From Didemnitutus sp047777955 (GTDB lineage: Bacteria; Verrucomicrobiota; Verrucomicrobiia; Opitutales; Opitutaceae), in contig NZ_CP180537.1 in NCBI RefSeq assembly GCF_047777955.1, positions 4,216,001-4,280,000 on the forward strand: DNA of 64,000 nucleotides, in the 5' to 3' direction. This document shows positions 26,217 to 35,230 of this stretch, piece by piece (position 1 is the first letter of the stretch; each line of letters opens with the position of its first letter). The notes beneath the pieces are model-generated. The model did no database searches. It had not been told where the DNA came from and was given only the letters and a program-made list of their open reading frames with translations. The translations under genes were made by a program, and so were the position numbers.

Positions 26217-27566
26217 TTAAACGATGGGCAGCGCGTCGGCCGGCTTGGCTTGGCGCGTTTCGGGATAGGCTTTGAACTCGTCGCTGAACTTCTGGACGAA
26301 GCTCTGCGTCGGCCACGAGCAGGCCTCGCCCATCGCGCAGATGGTGCGGCCGGCGATCTGGTCGGCGACGTTCTTGAGCAGCTCGCCGTCGTTGGCGCGG
26401 CCGTGGCCCTCGACCATGCGCGCGGTGATCTTCTTCATCCACAGCGAGCCTTCGCGGCAGGGCGTGCACTGGCCGCAGCTCTCGTGGGCGTAGAAGGCGT
26501 TCAGGTTGCCGAGCGCCTCGACCATGTTGACGGAGTCGTCCATCACGATCACGCCGCCCGAGCCGCCCATCGTGCCGGCGGCGGCGAGCGTGTCGAAGTC
26601 CATCGGCAGGTCCTCCACGGCGAGTTCGAGGAACGAGCCGTCCTTCTGCTTCAGCTTAAATTTCTCGCCGAAGCGGAGCACCTTCGCGGACGAGCCGCCG
26701 GGGATGACGGCCTTGAACTTGCGCCCGGGAAGCGGGCCGCCGCAGACCTCGTTGAGCAGCTGGCCCATCGTGATCTTGCCGGTCTCGAATTCGTAGTAAC
26801 CCGGCCGCTGCACGTGGCCGGAGACGCAGAAGATGCGCGTGCCGGTGTTGTTGGGCGTGCCGATCTTGGCGTAGTTGTCGCCGCCCATGTCCACGATGTG
26901 CTTCACATGGCAGAGCGTCTCGACGTTGTTCACGATCGTCGGGCACTGGTAGAGGCCGAGGACGGCGGGGAAATACGGGGGCTTGATGCGCGGATACGGG
27001 CGCTTGCCTTCGAGCGACTCGATCAGGCCGGTTTCCTCGCCGCAGATGTAGGCGCCGGCGCCGCGGTGGACGAAGATGTCGCAGCTGTAGCCGGTCCCGA
27101 GGATGTTTTTGCCGCAGAGGTTGGCGTCGCGCGCTTCCTGAATGGCCTTCTCGAGGATGCGCGCGCCGATCGGCATCTCGCCGCGGATGTAGATGTAGGC
27201 CTGCTTCACGTTGTTCGCGAAGCAGGTGATCATGATGCCCTCGATCAGCTGGTGCGGGTCCTGATGGATGATGTAGCGGTCCTTGAAGGTGCCGGGCTCG
27301 GACTCGTCGGCGTTCACGACGAGGTAGATGGGCTTGCCGCTCTTGCGGTCGACGAGCGTCCACTTCACGCCGCAGGGGAAACCCGCGCCGCCGCGGCCGC
27401 GCAGGCCGGACTTCTTGACCTCGTCGATCAGCTCCGCGGGCGGGCGCGTCACGGCGCGCTTCAGCACCTCGTAACCGCCGTGCTTGAGGTAGCAGGCGAG
27501 GTCGTTGGTGTAGCCGGGCTCGTCGATGTGAGCGAAGATGATGCGGCGTTGTTGCGGAGCGGGCAT
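26217..27566 (-). CDS. nuoF: NADH-quinone oxidoreductase subunit F (NADH/FMN)
   Basis: A 449-residue NADH-binding subunit. RGRGGAGFPCGVKW forms the NADH pocket, NADESEPGTFKDR the FMN region, YICGEETGLIESLEGKR is typical, and SCGQCTPCREG with a later CSWP holds the N3 [4Fe-4S] cluster. It accepts hydride from NADH onto FMN in the peripheral arm. Lies 19 bases after the GGCT-like gene and 186 bases before nuoG. Confidence 0.96.
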   Translation of the reverse strand: MPAPQQRRIIFAHIDEPGYTNDLACYLKHGGYEVLKRAVTRPPAELIDEVKKSGLRGRGGAGFPCGVKWTLVDRKSGKPIYLVVNADESEPGTFKDRYIIHQDPHQLIEGIMITCFANNVKQAYIYIRGEMPIGARILEKAIQEARDANLCGKNILGTGYSCDIFVHRGAGAYICGEETGLIESLEGKRPYPRIKPPYFPAVLGLYQCPTIVNNVETLCHVKHIVDMGGDNYAKIGTPNNTGTRIFCVSGHVQRPGYYEFETGKITMGQLLNEVCGGPLPGRKFKAVIPGGSSAKVLRFGEKFKLKQKDGSFLELAVEDLPMDFDTLAAAGTMGGSGGVIVMDDSVNMVEALGNLNAFYAHESCGQCTPCREGSLWMKKITARMVEGHGRANDGELLKNVADQIAGRTICAMGEACSWPTQSFVQKFSDEFKAYPETRQAKPADALPIV

Positions 27567-27585
27567 GTGGAAAGGGGGCGGGAAA

Positions 27586-27990
27586 TCAGACGGGGCGGTA
27601 GACGCCGGAGGCGATGGGCGTGAGGCCGGCGGTCGGGCGGTTGTATTCGTAGACCCAGGCGCGGGCGCGGCGGCCGTTGCGCAGGCGCACGAGGCGCTGG
27701 CGGCGGATGAACTCGGAAGCCTTCGGCGCGCGCAGGTCGCAGTCCTCGTAGCGATCGAGGCGGCCGAGCACGGCGGGGTCGGTCAGCTGGAAAAGGTCGC
27801 CCTTCACGGTCGTGCGCTCGCCGGCGGCGCGGACGACGCCGGGGTAGCGGCCGACGTTGAGCAGGCGCGACTGCGGGAGCTCGGCGGGACCGATAAGCGT
27901 GGAATTCGCGCGGAGCAGGCGCGCCATCTCGTGCGAGCCGCTGGAGCGGAGCGTGCCGTAGACGAAGAGCTTGGGTCCGGTCGCGCTCAT
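27586..27990 (-). CDS. Gamma-glutamylcyclotransferase (AIG2)-like protein
   Basis: A 134-residue protein with the GGCT/AIG2 fold signature FVYGTLR at residues 9-15, a VGRYPGVV loop, GDLFQLTDPAVLGRLDRYE (with the acidic catalytic-type residue) and AWVYEYN. The family releases 5-oxoproline from gamma-glutamyl compounds, and several members have other substrates. It sits inside the complex I operon between a small membrane protein, whose stop it overlaps (ATGA), and nuoF. No link with complex I function is known to me. Confidence 0.85.
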   Translation of the reverse strand: MSATGPKLFVYGTLRSSGSHEMARLLRANSTLIGPAELPQSRLLNVGRYPGVVRAAGERTTVKGDLFQLTDPAVLGRLDRYEDCDLRAPKASEFIRRQRLVRLRNGRRARAWVYEYNRPTAGLTPIASGVYRPV

Positions 27991-28295
27991 TTGTCGTCGA
28001 CGATGATCTCGATGCCGCCGGTCCAGCGGGCGGCGAGGTTGTAGATCATGCCCAGCAGCACGCCGACGACGAAGCCGCCGACGAGGTGGATGAAGGGCAT
28101 GAACAGCGCGGCGCCGCCGGCGAAGAGCCAGGGGATGCCGAGGAAGCGCGGGAGGAGATTCGTGTCCCAGGTCGCGGCCGCGCCGAGCGAGAGCAGCAGG
28201 ATCGGCGCCGTGATCATCCCGATCACGCCGTTGATGATCCCGAGGACGATCCCGAAGCGGATCGGCGGCACGTGCAGGAGACGGATTTTCCTCAT
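27987..28295 (-). CDS. Small membrane protein of unknown function in the nuo operon
   Basis: A 102-residue protein with two or three hydrophobic helices (about 14-40 and 55-85) and a short basic N-terminus (MRKIRLLHVPPIRFG). Gly-rich helices and the ending TGGIEIIVDDK resemble small DUF3566-like membrane proteins, but I cannot assign a family. Its ATG overlaps the nuoE stop and its own stop overlaps the next gene, so it is translationally coupled on both sides. Confidence 0.75.
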   Translation of the reverse strand: MRKIRLLHVPPIRFGIVLGIINGVIGMITAPILLLSLGAAATWDTNLLPRFLGIPWLFAGGAALFMPFIHLVGGFVVGVLLGMIYNLAARWTGGIEIIVDDK

Positions 28296-28780
28296 GGGCG
28301 TTGCTTGGCCTCCGCGCGGATCTGGTCCGCGAGTTTCTTCACCTTGGCGGCGTCGAGGTTGGTATGCAGCTCGTCGTCGATCATCGCGACCGGCGCGGTG
28401 CCGCAGGAGGCGAGGCACTCGACGAACTCGACCGTGACCTCGCCGTCGGGCGAGATCTCGCCGCGGTGGGTGTGGAATTCCTTCTCGAACTGCTCGCAGA
28501 CCTTGTAGCCGCCCATGATGGCGCAGGAGAGCGTGCGGCAGACCTTGATGTGGCGCCGGCCGATCGGCTGGCGGCGGAACATCGGGTAGAAGGTCACGAC
28601 CTCGTAGACGTTGATCGGCTGCAGCTCGAGCTTGGCGGCGACCCACTCGATGGCCTGGTCGGAGATGTAGCCGGCGTCCTCCTGGATGAGGTGGAGAAGC
28701 GGCAGCGTGGCGCTGCGCTTCACCGGGTAGTGGGTGATGACCTCGTCGATCTTGGCGAAAGTTTCGGGCTTCAGATTCAT
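28292..28780 (-). CDS. nuoE: NADH-quinone oxidoreductase subunit E ([2Fe-2S])
   Basis: A 162-residue thioredoxin-fold subunit. LLHLIQEDAGYIS and VYEVVTFYPMF are family hallmarks. The four [2Fe-2S] ligands are visible as VCRTLSC and ECLASCGTAPV. Holds cluster N1a next to NuoF. ATG at 28780 is preferred to the upstream GTG at 28786. Stop overlaps the next start. Confidence 0.95.
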   Translation of the reverse strand: MNLKPETFAKIDEVITHYPVKRSATLPLLHLIQEDAGYISDQAIEWVAAKLELQPINVYEVVTFYPMFRRQPIGRRHIKVCRTLSCAIMGGYKVCEQFEKEFHTHRGEISPDGEVTVEFVECLASCGTAPVAMIDDELHTNLDAAKVKKLADQIRAEAKQRP

Positions 28781-28792
28781 CAGCACGGGAAA

Positions 28793-30028
28793 TCAGCGGT
28801 CGCACTCGCCCATGACGAAGTCGAGCGAGCCGAGGATGGAGACGACGTCGGAGACGAGGCAGCCGACGCAGAGCTTGGGCAGGATGGAGAGGTTGTTGAA
28901 GGACGGGCCGCGGATCTTCAAGCGATACGGCACGCCGCCGCCCTTCGAGACGATGTAGAAGCCGAGCAGGCCCTTCGGGTTCTCGTGCTCGAAGTAGACT
29001 TCGCCCGCGGGCATCTGCGGGCCCTCGGTCACGATCATGAAGTTGTTGATCAGCTCCTCCATGGAGGAGAGGACCTTGTCCTTGCGCGGGGCGAAGATGC
29101 GGCGCGCGTCGGGCGCGTAGTAGTCGCCGGCGGGGAATTTCTTGAGCACCTGCTTGATGATGCGGACCGACTGCTTCATCTCCTCGCCGCGGACGAGGTA
29201 GCGGTCGTAGCAGTCGCCCTTCGAGCCGATCGGCACGTCGAAGTCGTATTGGTCGTAGCCCCAATACGGGCGGTCCTTGCGCAGGTCCATCGCCACGCCC
29301 GAGCCGCGGAGGTTGGGCCCGCTGAGGCTGTAGGCGATCGCGTCCTCCTTGGAGATGACGCCGACGCCGACGGTGCGGTCGAGGAAGATCTTGTTGCGCG
29401 AGAGCAGCGCGAGCACCTCGTCGAGGATCGGGAGGAACTGGTCGCAGAACGCGTCGACTTCCTCGAGCCAGCCCGGCGGGAGGTCGCGGGCGACGCCGCC
29501 GATGCGGCTGTAGCTGGTGGTGAAGCGGGCGCCGGTGAGCTTCTCGAAGAGCGTGTAGAGCTTCTCGCGCTCGGTGAAGGTATACATGAACACCGTCCAC
29601 GCGCCGACATCGATGCCGAAGGCGCCGAGGCCGAGGAGGTGCGACGACAGGCGCGCCATCTCGGAGGTGAGGACGCGGATGGCGTTGACGCGGTCGGGGA
29701 CCTTCAGGCCGGCGAGCTGCTCGACGGCGTGGGCGAAGGTGTGGTTGTTCGCCAGCGGGGCGATGTAGTCCAGCCGGTCCGTGTAGGGGACGAACTGGTT
29801 GTAGGTCATGTTCTCCGCCAGCTTCTCGTCGCCGCGGTGCAGGTAGCCGATGACGGGCTCGGCCTTGGTGACGGTCTCGCCGTCGAGCTCGAACTGGATG
29901 CGGAGCACGCCGTGGGTGGACGGGTGCGACGGCCCCATGGAGAGGGACATCTTCTCCGGATCGAATTCCTTGGGGAAGTTCGTCGCGGTCTTCGCGGAGG
30001 CGTCGGTGAAAATATGCTCGGTGGCCAT
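28793..30028 (-). CDS. nuoD: NADH-quinone oxidoreductase subunit D
   Basis: A 411-residue 49-kDa-type subunit. GPSHPSTHGVLRIQFELDGE includes the quinone-site histidine, GYLHRGDEKLAENMTYNQ follows, and the C-terminal PSFNNLSILPKLC and SLDFVMGECDR end the chain as in other NuoD. It forms the quinone-binding cavity with NuoB and NuoH. NuoC and NuoD are separate here rather than fused. Confidence 0.96.
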   Translation of the reverse strand: MATEHIFTDASAKTATNFPKEFDPEKMSLSMGPSHPSTHGVLRIQFELDGETVTKAEPVIGYLHRGDEKLAENMTYNQFVPYTDRLDYIAPLANNHTFAHAVEQLAGLKVPDRVNAIRVLTSEMARLSSHLLGLGAFGIDVGAWTVFMYTFTEREKLYTLFEKLTGARFTTSYSRIGGVARDLPPGWLEEVDAFCDQFLPILDEVLALLSRNKIFLDRTVGVGVISKEDAIAYSLSGPNLRGSGVAMDLRKDRPYWGYDQYDFDVPIGSKGDCYDRYLVRGEEMKQSVRIIKQVLKKFPAGDYYAPDARRIFAPRKDKVLSSMEELINNFMIVTEGPQMPAGEVYFEHENPKGLLGFYIVSKGGGVPYRLKIRGPSFNNLSILPKLCVGCLVSDVVSILGSLDFVMGECDR

Positions 30029-30033
30029 CGGGT

Positions 30034-30663
30034 TCAGGCGTTGTCAGGCTTCGGGCGGCGCTCGTTCCAGGATTCGTCCTTGGCGCGCGGTTCGGCGTCG
30101 CTCATCGGCTCGCCGGGCGTGGCGACGAAGGGGCCGCCGGCCATGGGCGCGGCGATCGCGCCGACCTTGACCTCGGCGGCGATCTCGGCGTCGGGCAGGT
30201 CGGTCGGCAGGCCGGCGAGGGGGAATTCCTTGCGCAGCGGGTGGAAGGGATAGCCCTCCCACATGAGGATGCGGCGGAGGTCGGGGTGGCCGTCGAACTT
30301 CACCCCGAGGAGGTCGTAGGTCTCGCGCTCCATCCAGTTGGCGCCGGCCCAGAGGTGCGAGCAGGTCGGCATGGCGGGATTCACGTCGTCGGCGCAATCG
30401 GCGGCGAGACGCACCCAGGCATGCTGCGCCGGGGAGTAGAGGTGCCAGACGACGGTGAAGCGCGGGGACTTTTCCGCGCTCCAGTCGATGGCGGTGACGT
30501 CGGTGAGATAGGTGTAGCCCTGGGCGTCGCGGAGGAACTGCAGCGCCGCGATCGCGTCGGCGGCGGGCACGTTCAGCGCGGGGTGGTCCGAACTCGGGCG
30601 GACGGTGGCGGCAGGGAACTGGCCCTGCACGGCGGCGATAACGTCGGCGTTGGGAGCGGTCAT
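30034..30663 (-). CDS. nuoC: NADH-quinone oxidoreductase subunit C
   Basis: A 209-residue 30-kDa-type subunit. SHLWAGANWMERETYDLLGVKFDGHPDLRRIL is the family signature (ERExxDxxG...H), followed by EGYPFHPLRKEFPL. A Pro/Ala-rich tail of about 45 residues follows the core and ends in NERRPKPDNA. Lies between nuoB and nuoD with short gaps. Confidence 0.95.
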   Translation of the reverse strand: MTAPNADVIAAVQGQFPAATVRPSSDHPALNVPAADAIAALQFLRDAQGYTYLTDVTAIDWSAEKSPRFTVVWHLYSPAQHAWVRLAADCADDVNPAMPTCSHLWAGANWMERETYDLLGVKFDGHPDLRRILMWEGYPFHPLRKEFPLAGLPTDLPDAEIAAEVKVGAIAAPMAGGPFVATPGEPMSDAEPRAKDESWNERRPKPDNA

Positions 30664-30680
30664 GGCGGCGGGCGCGGCGC

Positions 30681-31190
30681 TCACGCGGTGAGCAGGCGGG
30701 AGGCCGAACGCTCGCGTTTGACCTTGTTCTGGAGTTTCACGAGCGCGTCGAGCAGCGCCTCCGGGCGCGGCGGGCAGCCGCTGACATAGACGTCCACGGG
30801 GATGATGCGGTCGACGCCCTGCAGCGTCGCATAGCTGCGATACATGCCGCCGGTGGAAGCGCAGGCGCCCATGGCGATGACCCACTTCGGCGCCGCCATC
30901 TGGTCGTAGATGCGGCGGACCTGCGGGGCCATCTTGTAGGTGACGGTGCCGGCCACGATCATGCAGTCGGCCTGGCGGGGGGAGAAGCGCATGACCTCCG
31001 CGCCGAAGCGCGCGATGTCGAACTTGCTGCCGCCGGACGCCATCAGCTCGATGGCGCAGCAGGCGAGGCCCATGGGCATCGGCCACATGGAATTGTTGCG
31101 GATCCAGTTGATCGCCGAGTCCAGCGTCGTCGGGATCACGTTGCCCTCGATCTTGCTGTCGTAACTCAGGTCTGTGTTGGGAGAAACCAT
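30681..31190 (-). CDS. nuoB: NADH-quinone oxidoreductase subunit B ([4Fe-4S] N2)
   Basis: A 169-residue PSST-type subunit with all four cluster N2 ligands: the adjacent pair in GLACCAIELM, one in GACASTGG and one in VSGCPPRPE. N2 passes electrons to quinone. ATG at 31190 is chosen because it gives the standard N-terminus. It is the first gene of the operon; no nuoA is found in front of it, and the upstream sequence leads to the divergent tRNA gene. Confidence 0.95.
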   Translation of the reverse strand: MVSPNTDLSYDSKIEGNVIPTTLDSAINWIRNNSMWPMPMGLACCAIELMASGGSKFDIARFGAEVMRFSPRQADCMIVAGTVTYKMAPQVRRIYDQMAAPKWVIAMGACASTGGMYRSYATLQGVDRIIPVDVYVSGCPPRPEALLDALVKLQNKVKRERSASRLLTA

Positions 31191-31426
31191 GTCGGTAGGC
31201 GCGTAGAAAAAAATGCACCGCACCCTACCAACCGCGACCTCTCGGGCAAGGCCGTTTTGGTAAATTTCCCCCTACATAAGCGTGTCATGCACGCCGGAGG
31301 AATTTCGGTTCTTTCGTGCGGCGCGAAACGCCGCGCCTGTCATCGCCACCGGAGATTTTCGGGGACTCGGAATTTCCGTTGACCGCCGCCGCTGCACTCC
31401 GCTTAGTCCACCTTCCCTTGGTCACT
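31191..31426. other. Intergenic region between the nuo operon and tRNA-Ser
   Basis: These 236 bases separate the start of nuoB (minus) from tRNA-Ser (plus) and hold no convincing gene; in particular no nuoA. A locally AT-rich stretch around 31250-31290 (TTTTGGTAAATTT, then CTACATAAG) is the likely promoter zone for one or both directions. I cannot place -35/-10 boxes reliably. Confidence 0.5.
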
Positions 31427-31514
31427 GGAGAGGTGGCAGAGTGGTCGAATGCGCGCGCTTGGAAAGCGCGTATACCGCAAGGTATCGGGGGTTCGAATCC
31501 CCCCCTCTCCGCCA
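31427..31514 (+). tRNA. tRNA-Ser (GGA)
   Basis: An 88-nt cloverleaf. The acceptor stem GGAGAGG pairs with CCTCTCC, the discriminator is G and CCA is encoded (31512-31514). The anticodon stem CGCGC/GCGCG encloses the 7-base loop TTGGAAA, giving anticodon GGA at 31461-31463. The long variable arm and GGTTCGAATCC T-arm fit a class II serine tRNA. Confidence 0.97.
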
Positions 31515-31566
31515 TCCCGGGTTGCGATTCCCGGCGAGTTGCGCACCCTACCGGCATCCCACGCGC

Positions 31567-33591
31567 ATGGCTCGCACTCGCATCGTCATCATCGGCGGCG
31601 GCTTCGGCGGGGTGAAGTGCGCGCAGACCCTCCGGCGCGAACTCCGCCGCAACGACGCCGACGTCGTCCTCTTCAACCGCGAGAACCACCTCGTCTTCAG
31701 CCCGCTGCTGGCCGACGCCGTGGGCTCGTCGCTCAGCTTGCAGGACGTCATCGTGCCGCTCCGCCAGCTGCTGCCCGACGTCGTCTGCCGCACCGAGGAG
31801 GTCCTGCACGTCGACCTCGCCCGCCGCGAGGTGGAGTTCGTCGCCCACGACGGCTCCCCCGCCCGCCTGGGCTACGACCACGTCGTCATCGCCGCCGGCA
31901 ACGTCTCCAACCTCAACGTCGTGCCCGGCATGGCCGACCACGCCTTCCCGCTGAAAACCGTCGGCGACGCCGCCGTCCTGCGCACCCACGTGCTCCAGCA
32001 GCTCGAGCGCGCCGAGGTCTGCGACGACCCGGAGAAGCGTCGCTGGTATCTCTCCTTCATCGTCGTCGGCGGCGGCTACAGCGGCGTGGAGGCCGCGGGC
32101 GAGATCAACGACCTCGTGCGCGGCAGCCTGCGCTTCTTCCACCACATCCGCCCCGCGGACGTCAGCGTCACGCTCATCCACTCGCGCGACCAGCTCCTCC
32201 CGGAAATCAGCCCGCAGCTGCGCGAGTTCGCCCGGGAAAAGATGGAAGCCGCGGGCGTCGCGATGCGGCTCAACGCCCGCGTCACCCTCGCCACCGGCGA
32301 GGGCGTGGGCACGAAGGACGGCTTTGTCCGCGGCGGCACCATCGTCTGCACCATCGGCAGCACCGCCGCCCCCTTCGTCGAGCGGATGGACGCACCGAAG
32401 GAAAAGGGCCGCCTCCTCACCGAGCCCGACCTGCGCCTGCGCGGCCGCGCCGACGCCTGGGCGCTGGGCGACTGCGCCGTCGTCCTCAACGCCCACGACG
32501 GCCAGCCTTCGCCGCCCACCGGCCAGTTCGCCGAACGCCAGGGCCGCCAATGCGCCCAGAACCTCGTCCGCGTCCTCCGCGGCGAGCCGACGCGCCCGTT
32601 CACCTTCCGCGTCCTCGGCCAGCTCTGCTCCATCGGCGGCCACAGCGCCGTGGCCGAGCTGTTCGGCTTCCGCCTCAGCGGCTTCTGGGCCTGGTTCACC
32701 TGGCGCGGCGTCTACCTCTTCAAGATGCCGTCGTGGGGCCGCCGCATCCAGGTCGGCGCCGACTGGGCTTGGCTGCTGCTCTTCCCCCGCGACCTCGCCT
32801 ACGTCCGCACCGACCCGACCGAGCGCGTCACCCACGCGCACTACGAGCCGGGCGACTTCATCATCAAGCAGGACGAGCCGCCGGCCGCCTTCTACGTCAT
32901 CGAGAGCGGCGAGGTGGAGGTCGTCCGCACCACGCCGGAGAAACCCGAGGGCGAGGTCATCGCCGTGCTCGGCGCCGGCTGCTTCTTCGGCGAACAGGCC
33001 CTGCTCAACAACCGGCCGCGCTCCGCCTCCGTCCGCGCCCGCGGCGTGGTCGAGGTGATCGTGATGGGCCGCCACGTCTTCACCACCATCTCGAAGTCCC
33101 TCGCGCCGCTCCGCGCCGCGCTTACCTCCGCCCTCACGCGCCGCTCGAGCACGTTCTGGCAGGAGCGGCCGCAGATCGTCGGCACGCTGCGCTCGCTCGC
33201 GCTCGCCGACTTCATCGAGCCCGCACCGCACCCCTTCCTCGCCCCGACCGCCACGCTGCGCGAGGTCACGCGCGCCTTCGCCGGCTCCGCCAACGACGTC
33301 TTCTATGTCGTCGGCGCCGGCGACCGCCTCGAGGGCCTCGTCACCCTCACCGACCTCCTGCGCGTGCAGGGCGACGGGGCCGCGCCGGAGACGCCGGTCG
33401 CAAGCTTCATGGTCAAGAACCCGGCCGCGATCGCCGCGACCGACACCGCACTGCTCGCCGCCTCCGCCTTCCGCGAATACGGCTACAAGACCCTCCCCGT
33501 CGTCGCCGACCCCGCCACGCGCCGCGTCGCCGGCATCCTCCGCGCCCGCCGGCTCCTCGCCCGCCTCCTGCAGGACGCGCCGCCGGCCTAA
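31567..33591 (+). CDS. Type II NADH dehydrogenase-like flavoprotein fused to cNMP-binding and CBS domains
   Basis: A 674-residue three-part protein. Residues 1 to about 400 form an NDH-2-type FAD/NAD(P) oxidoreductase: VIIGGGFGG binds FAD, VVGGGYSGVEAAGE near residue 165 binds NADH, and AWALGDCAVV closes the FAD site. About 424-520 is a cyclic-nucleotide-binding domain whose phosphate cassette FGEQALLNNRPRSASV keeps the Glu and Arg needed for ligand. About 548-671 is a CBS-domain pair. NDH-2 passes electrons from NADH to quinone without pumping protons. The added domains suggest allosteric control by cAMP/cGMP and an adenine nucleotide (inference). It lies just after tRNA-Ser and divergent from the complex I operon. 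Confidence 0.88.
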   Translation: MARTRIVIIGGGFGGVKCAQTLRRELRRNDADVVLFNRENHLVFSPLLADAVGSSLSLQDVIVPLRQLLPDVVCRTEEVLHVDLARREVEFVAHDGSPARLGYDHVVIAAGNVSNLNVVPGMADHAFPLKTVGDAAVLRTHVLQQLERAEVCDDPEKRRWYLSFIVVGGGYSGVEAAGEINDLVRGSLRFFHHIRPADVSVTLIHSRDQLLPEISPQLREFAREKMEAAGVAMRLNARVTLATGEGVGTKDGFVRGGTIVCTIGSTAAPFVERMDAPKEKGRLLTEPDLRLRGRADAWALGDCAVVLNAHDGQPSPPTGQFAERQGRQCAQNLVRVLRGEPTRPFTFRVLGQLCSIGGHSAVAELFGFRLSGFWAWFTWRGVYLFKMPSWGRRIQVGADWAWLLLFPRDLAYVRTDPTERVTHAHYEPGDFIIKQDEPPAAFYVIESGEVEVVRTTPEKPEGEVIAVLGAGCFFGEQALLNNRPRSASVRARGVVEVIVMGRHVFTTISKSLAPLRAALTSALTRRSSTFWQERPQIVGTLRSLALADFIEPAPHPFLAPTATLREVTRAFAGSANDVFYVVGAGDRLEGLVTLTDLLRVQGDGAAPETPVASFMVKNPAAIAATDTALLAASAFREYGYKTLPVVADPATRRVAGILRARRLLARLLQDAPPA

Positions 33592-33668
33592 GCAACCGGC
33601 CACTCGGCCGTCGACTTGGCGGCCGCCCCGTGCACAGTCCCCATCGGACGCGGGCCACGTCCGAGACC

Positions 33669-34670
33669 ATGCTTCCCACCCCGCTCCGCCGCCGTTCCGG
33701 TCTGCGTGCCGTTCTGTCGGCCGCTTGTCTGCTCGCGATTTCAGCGCTCGCTCCCGCTCAGGAAAAACTCCTCACGCCCGACGAGGTGCGGCGCATCGAC
33801 CGCGAGAACGAGTTCTGGCGCGCGCTGCACGCCGACGAGGACGCGGACGCCAGCCTCGCGCGCCTGCGCCGCCGCGGCGCGAACGCGGAGGAATTGGCCT
33901 GGTTCGCGCCCCGGCTCGAGGCGCTCTGGCACATCGACGTCCCGCGCGAGTGGGGCTGGCTGCGGCCGGAGCAGGTCGCCGCGATCAAGGAGGTCGACCG
34001 CGCCTTCGTCCCGCGCCTCCGCGCCGCCCGGCTGCGCGCCGCCACCGGCATCGAGATCGATCCCGCGCACCGCGGCGAATCGCTCCTGCTCGCCACTTCG
34101 CGCTGGCAACGCGCCGTGCTGCGCACGCTCGACTACGACCAGATCGGCGAGTTCCGCCTCATGAACTCGCCGTCGGCGCAGCGGACCGCGCGGCACTTCG
34201 AGGACGTCCCGCTGACCGACGACGAGCGCCGCACGATCTACGACTGGCAGCGCGAGTTCGAGGCCAGCGCCGGACCGGACGGCCGCAAGCAGCGCGCCGG
34301 CCAGCGCGACGCCCGCCTCGACCACTGGCGCCGCATCCGCGACCTGATCGGCGACGACCGCTTCGCCGTCTACCTCGCCAGCGCCGAGCCGAAGTTCGCG
34401 CGCATGCACGACGCGCTCGGCGAGGAGATCGACGCCGCCACCGCCCTCGACGCCTGGTGGATTCGCGAGCAATTCTGGGGCGACTACGAGAAGCCGCGCG
34501 GCTTCGCCGTGCCGACCCGCGCCGTCGCCGCGCGCGCGGAGGAGCGCCTGCGCCAGCGGCTCGGCGAATCGCTCTTTGCCCGCTACGTCGCCTCCCCCGA
34601 CGCCAAATGGCTGAACGACTTCCGGCTCCAGGTCAGCGGTGGACCGCGGAAGCCGGGCGCCCGGAACTGA
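33669..34670 (+). CDS. Exported hypothetical protein
   Basis: A 333-residue protein with a signal peptide (about 1-31, ending LAPAQ) and a charged, mainly helical mature part rich in Arg, Glu and Trp. I recognise no domain. A repeated helical pattern (DEVRRIDRENEFWRAL, DDERRTIYDWQREFE) suggests an alpha-helical bundle. It stands alone between the NDH-2 fusion and a lipoprotein gene, all on the plus strand. Confidence 0.7.
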   Translation: MLPTPLRRRSGLRAVLSAACLLAISALAPAQEKLLTPDEVRRIDRENEFWRALHADEDADASLARLRRRGANAEELAWFAPRLEALWHIDVPREWGWLRPEQVAAIKEVDRAFVPRLRAARLRAATGIEIDPAHRGESLLLATSRWQRAVLRTLDYDQIGEFRLMNSPSAQRTARHFEDVPLTDDERRTIYDWQREFEASAGPDGRKQRAGQRDARLDHWRRIRDLIGDDRFAVYLASAEPKFARMHDALGEEIDAATALDAWWIREQFWGDYEKPRGFAVPTRAVAARAEERLRQRLGESLFARYVASPDAKWLNDFRLQVSGGPRKPGARN

Positions 34671-34730
34671 CGGCGCATTCTCGCATTTCCACGGAACCCG
34701 CGTAGGTTCCGGGGCGTCTCCTTCCCCGCC

Positions 34731-35180
34731 ATGAAAACCCGGATTCTCCCGCTCCTCCTCGCGCTTGGCGCCTTGCTCCTGGCCGGCTGCGAAACCGTGG
34801 ACAGCCGCATCGCGAAGAACCCGCAGCTCTTCGCCAGCCTCGACGCCGCCACGCAGGAGAAGATCAAGCAGGGCATCATCGACATCGGCTACACCGAGGA
34901 CATGGTCTACCTCGCCCTCGGCGCCCCCGACCAGAAGCGCGAGGCGCGCACCGCCACCGGCGCGCAGACGGTGTGGATCTACAGCACGTATTTCGAGCGC
35001 TACGACGGCACGCACTTCGCCGGCTACCACCGCCGCGTCTACTTCGACCGCTACCTCAACACCTACCGGGTCTACTACCAGCCGGTCTACGCCGACGTCT
35101 ACCACCCGGAGGTGGAGGAGCGCATCCGCGTGACCTTCCAGAACGGCAAGGTCACCGTCATCGAGCAGACGAAGGACTGA
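34731..35180 (+). CDS. Lipoprotein, SmpA/BamE-like
   Basis: A 149-residue protein with a lipoprotein signal and lipobox LLAGC (Cys near residue 20). After it come QEKIKQGIIDIGYTEDMVYLALGAPD and a beta strand with VWIYS, reminiscent of the BamE/SmpA fold (helix, MTxxxVxxxLGxP, strands). The C-terminal half is Tyr-rich (YHRRVYFDRYLNTYRVYY). Envelope lipoprotein of unknown role; the BamE likeness is at fold level only. Confidence 0.75.
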   Translation: MKTRILPLLLALGALLLAGCETVDSRIAKNPQLFASLDAATQEKIKQGIIDIGYTEDMVYLALGAPDQKREARTATGAQTVWIYSTYFERYDGTHFAGYHRRVYFDRYLNTYRVYYQPVYADVYHPEVEERIRVTFQNGKVTVIEQTKD

Positions 35181-35205
35181 GCCGCGCGCTCCCGCATCCC
35201 TTCCC

Positions 35206-35230
35206 GGCGAGGCGGCGCGCCTCGCCTTTT
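35206..35230 (+). terminator. Intrinsic terminator after the BamE-like lipoprotein
   Basis: An 8-bp stem GGCGAGGC (35206-35213) pairs with 35219-35226 around a 5-base loop and is followed by four T. It lies 25 bases after the lipoprotein stop and abuts the end of the convergent IMPase gene. Confidence 0.75.
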
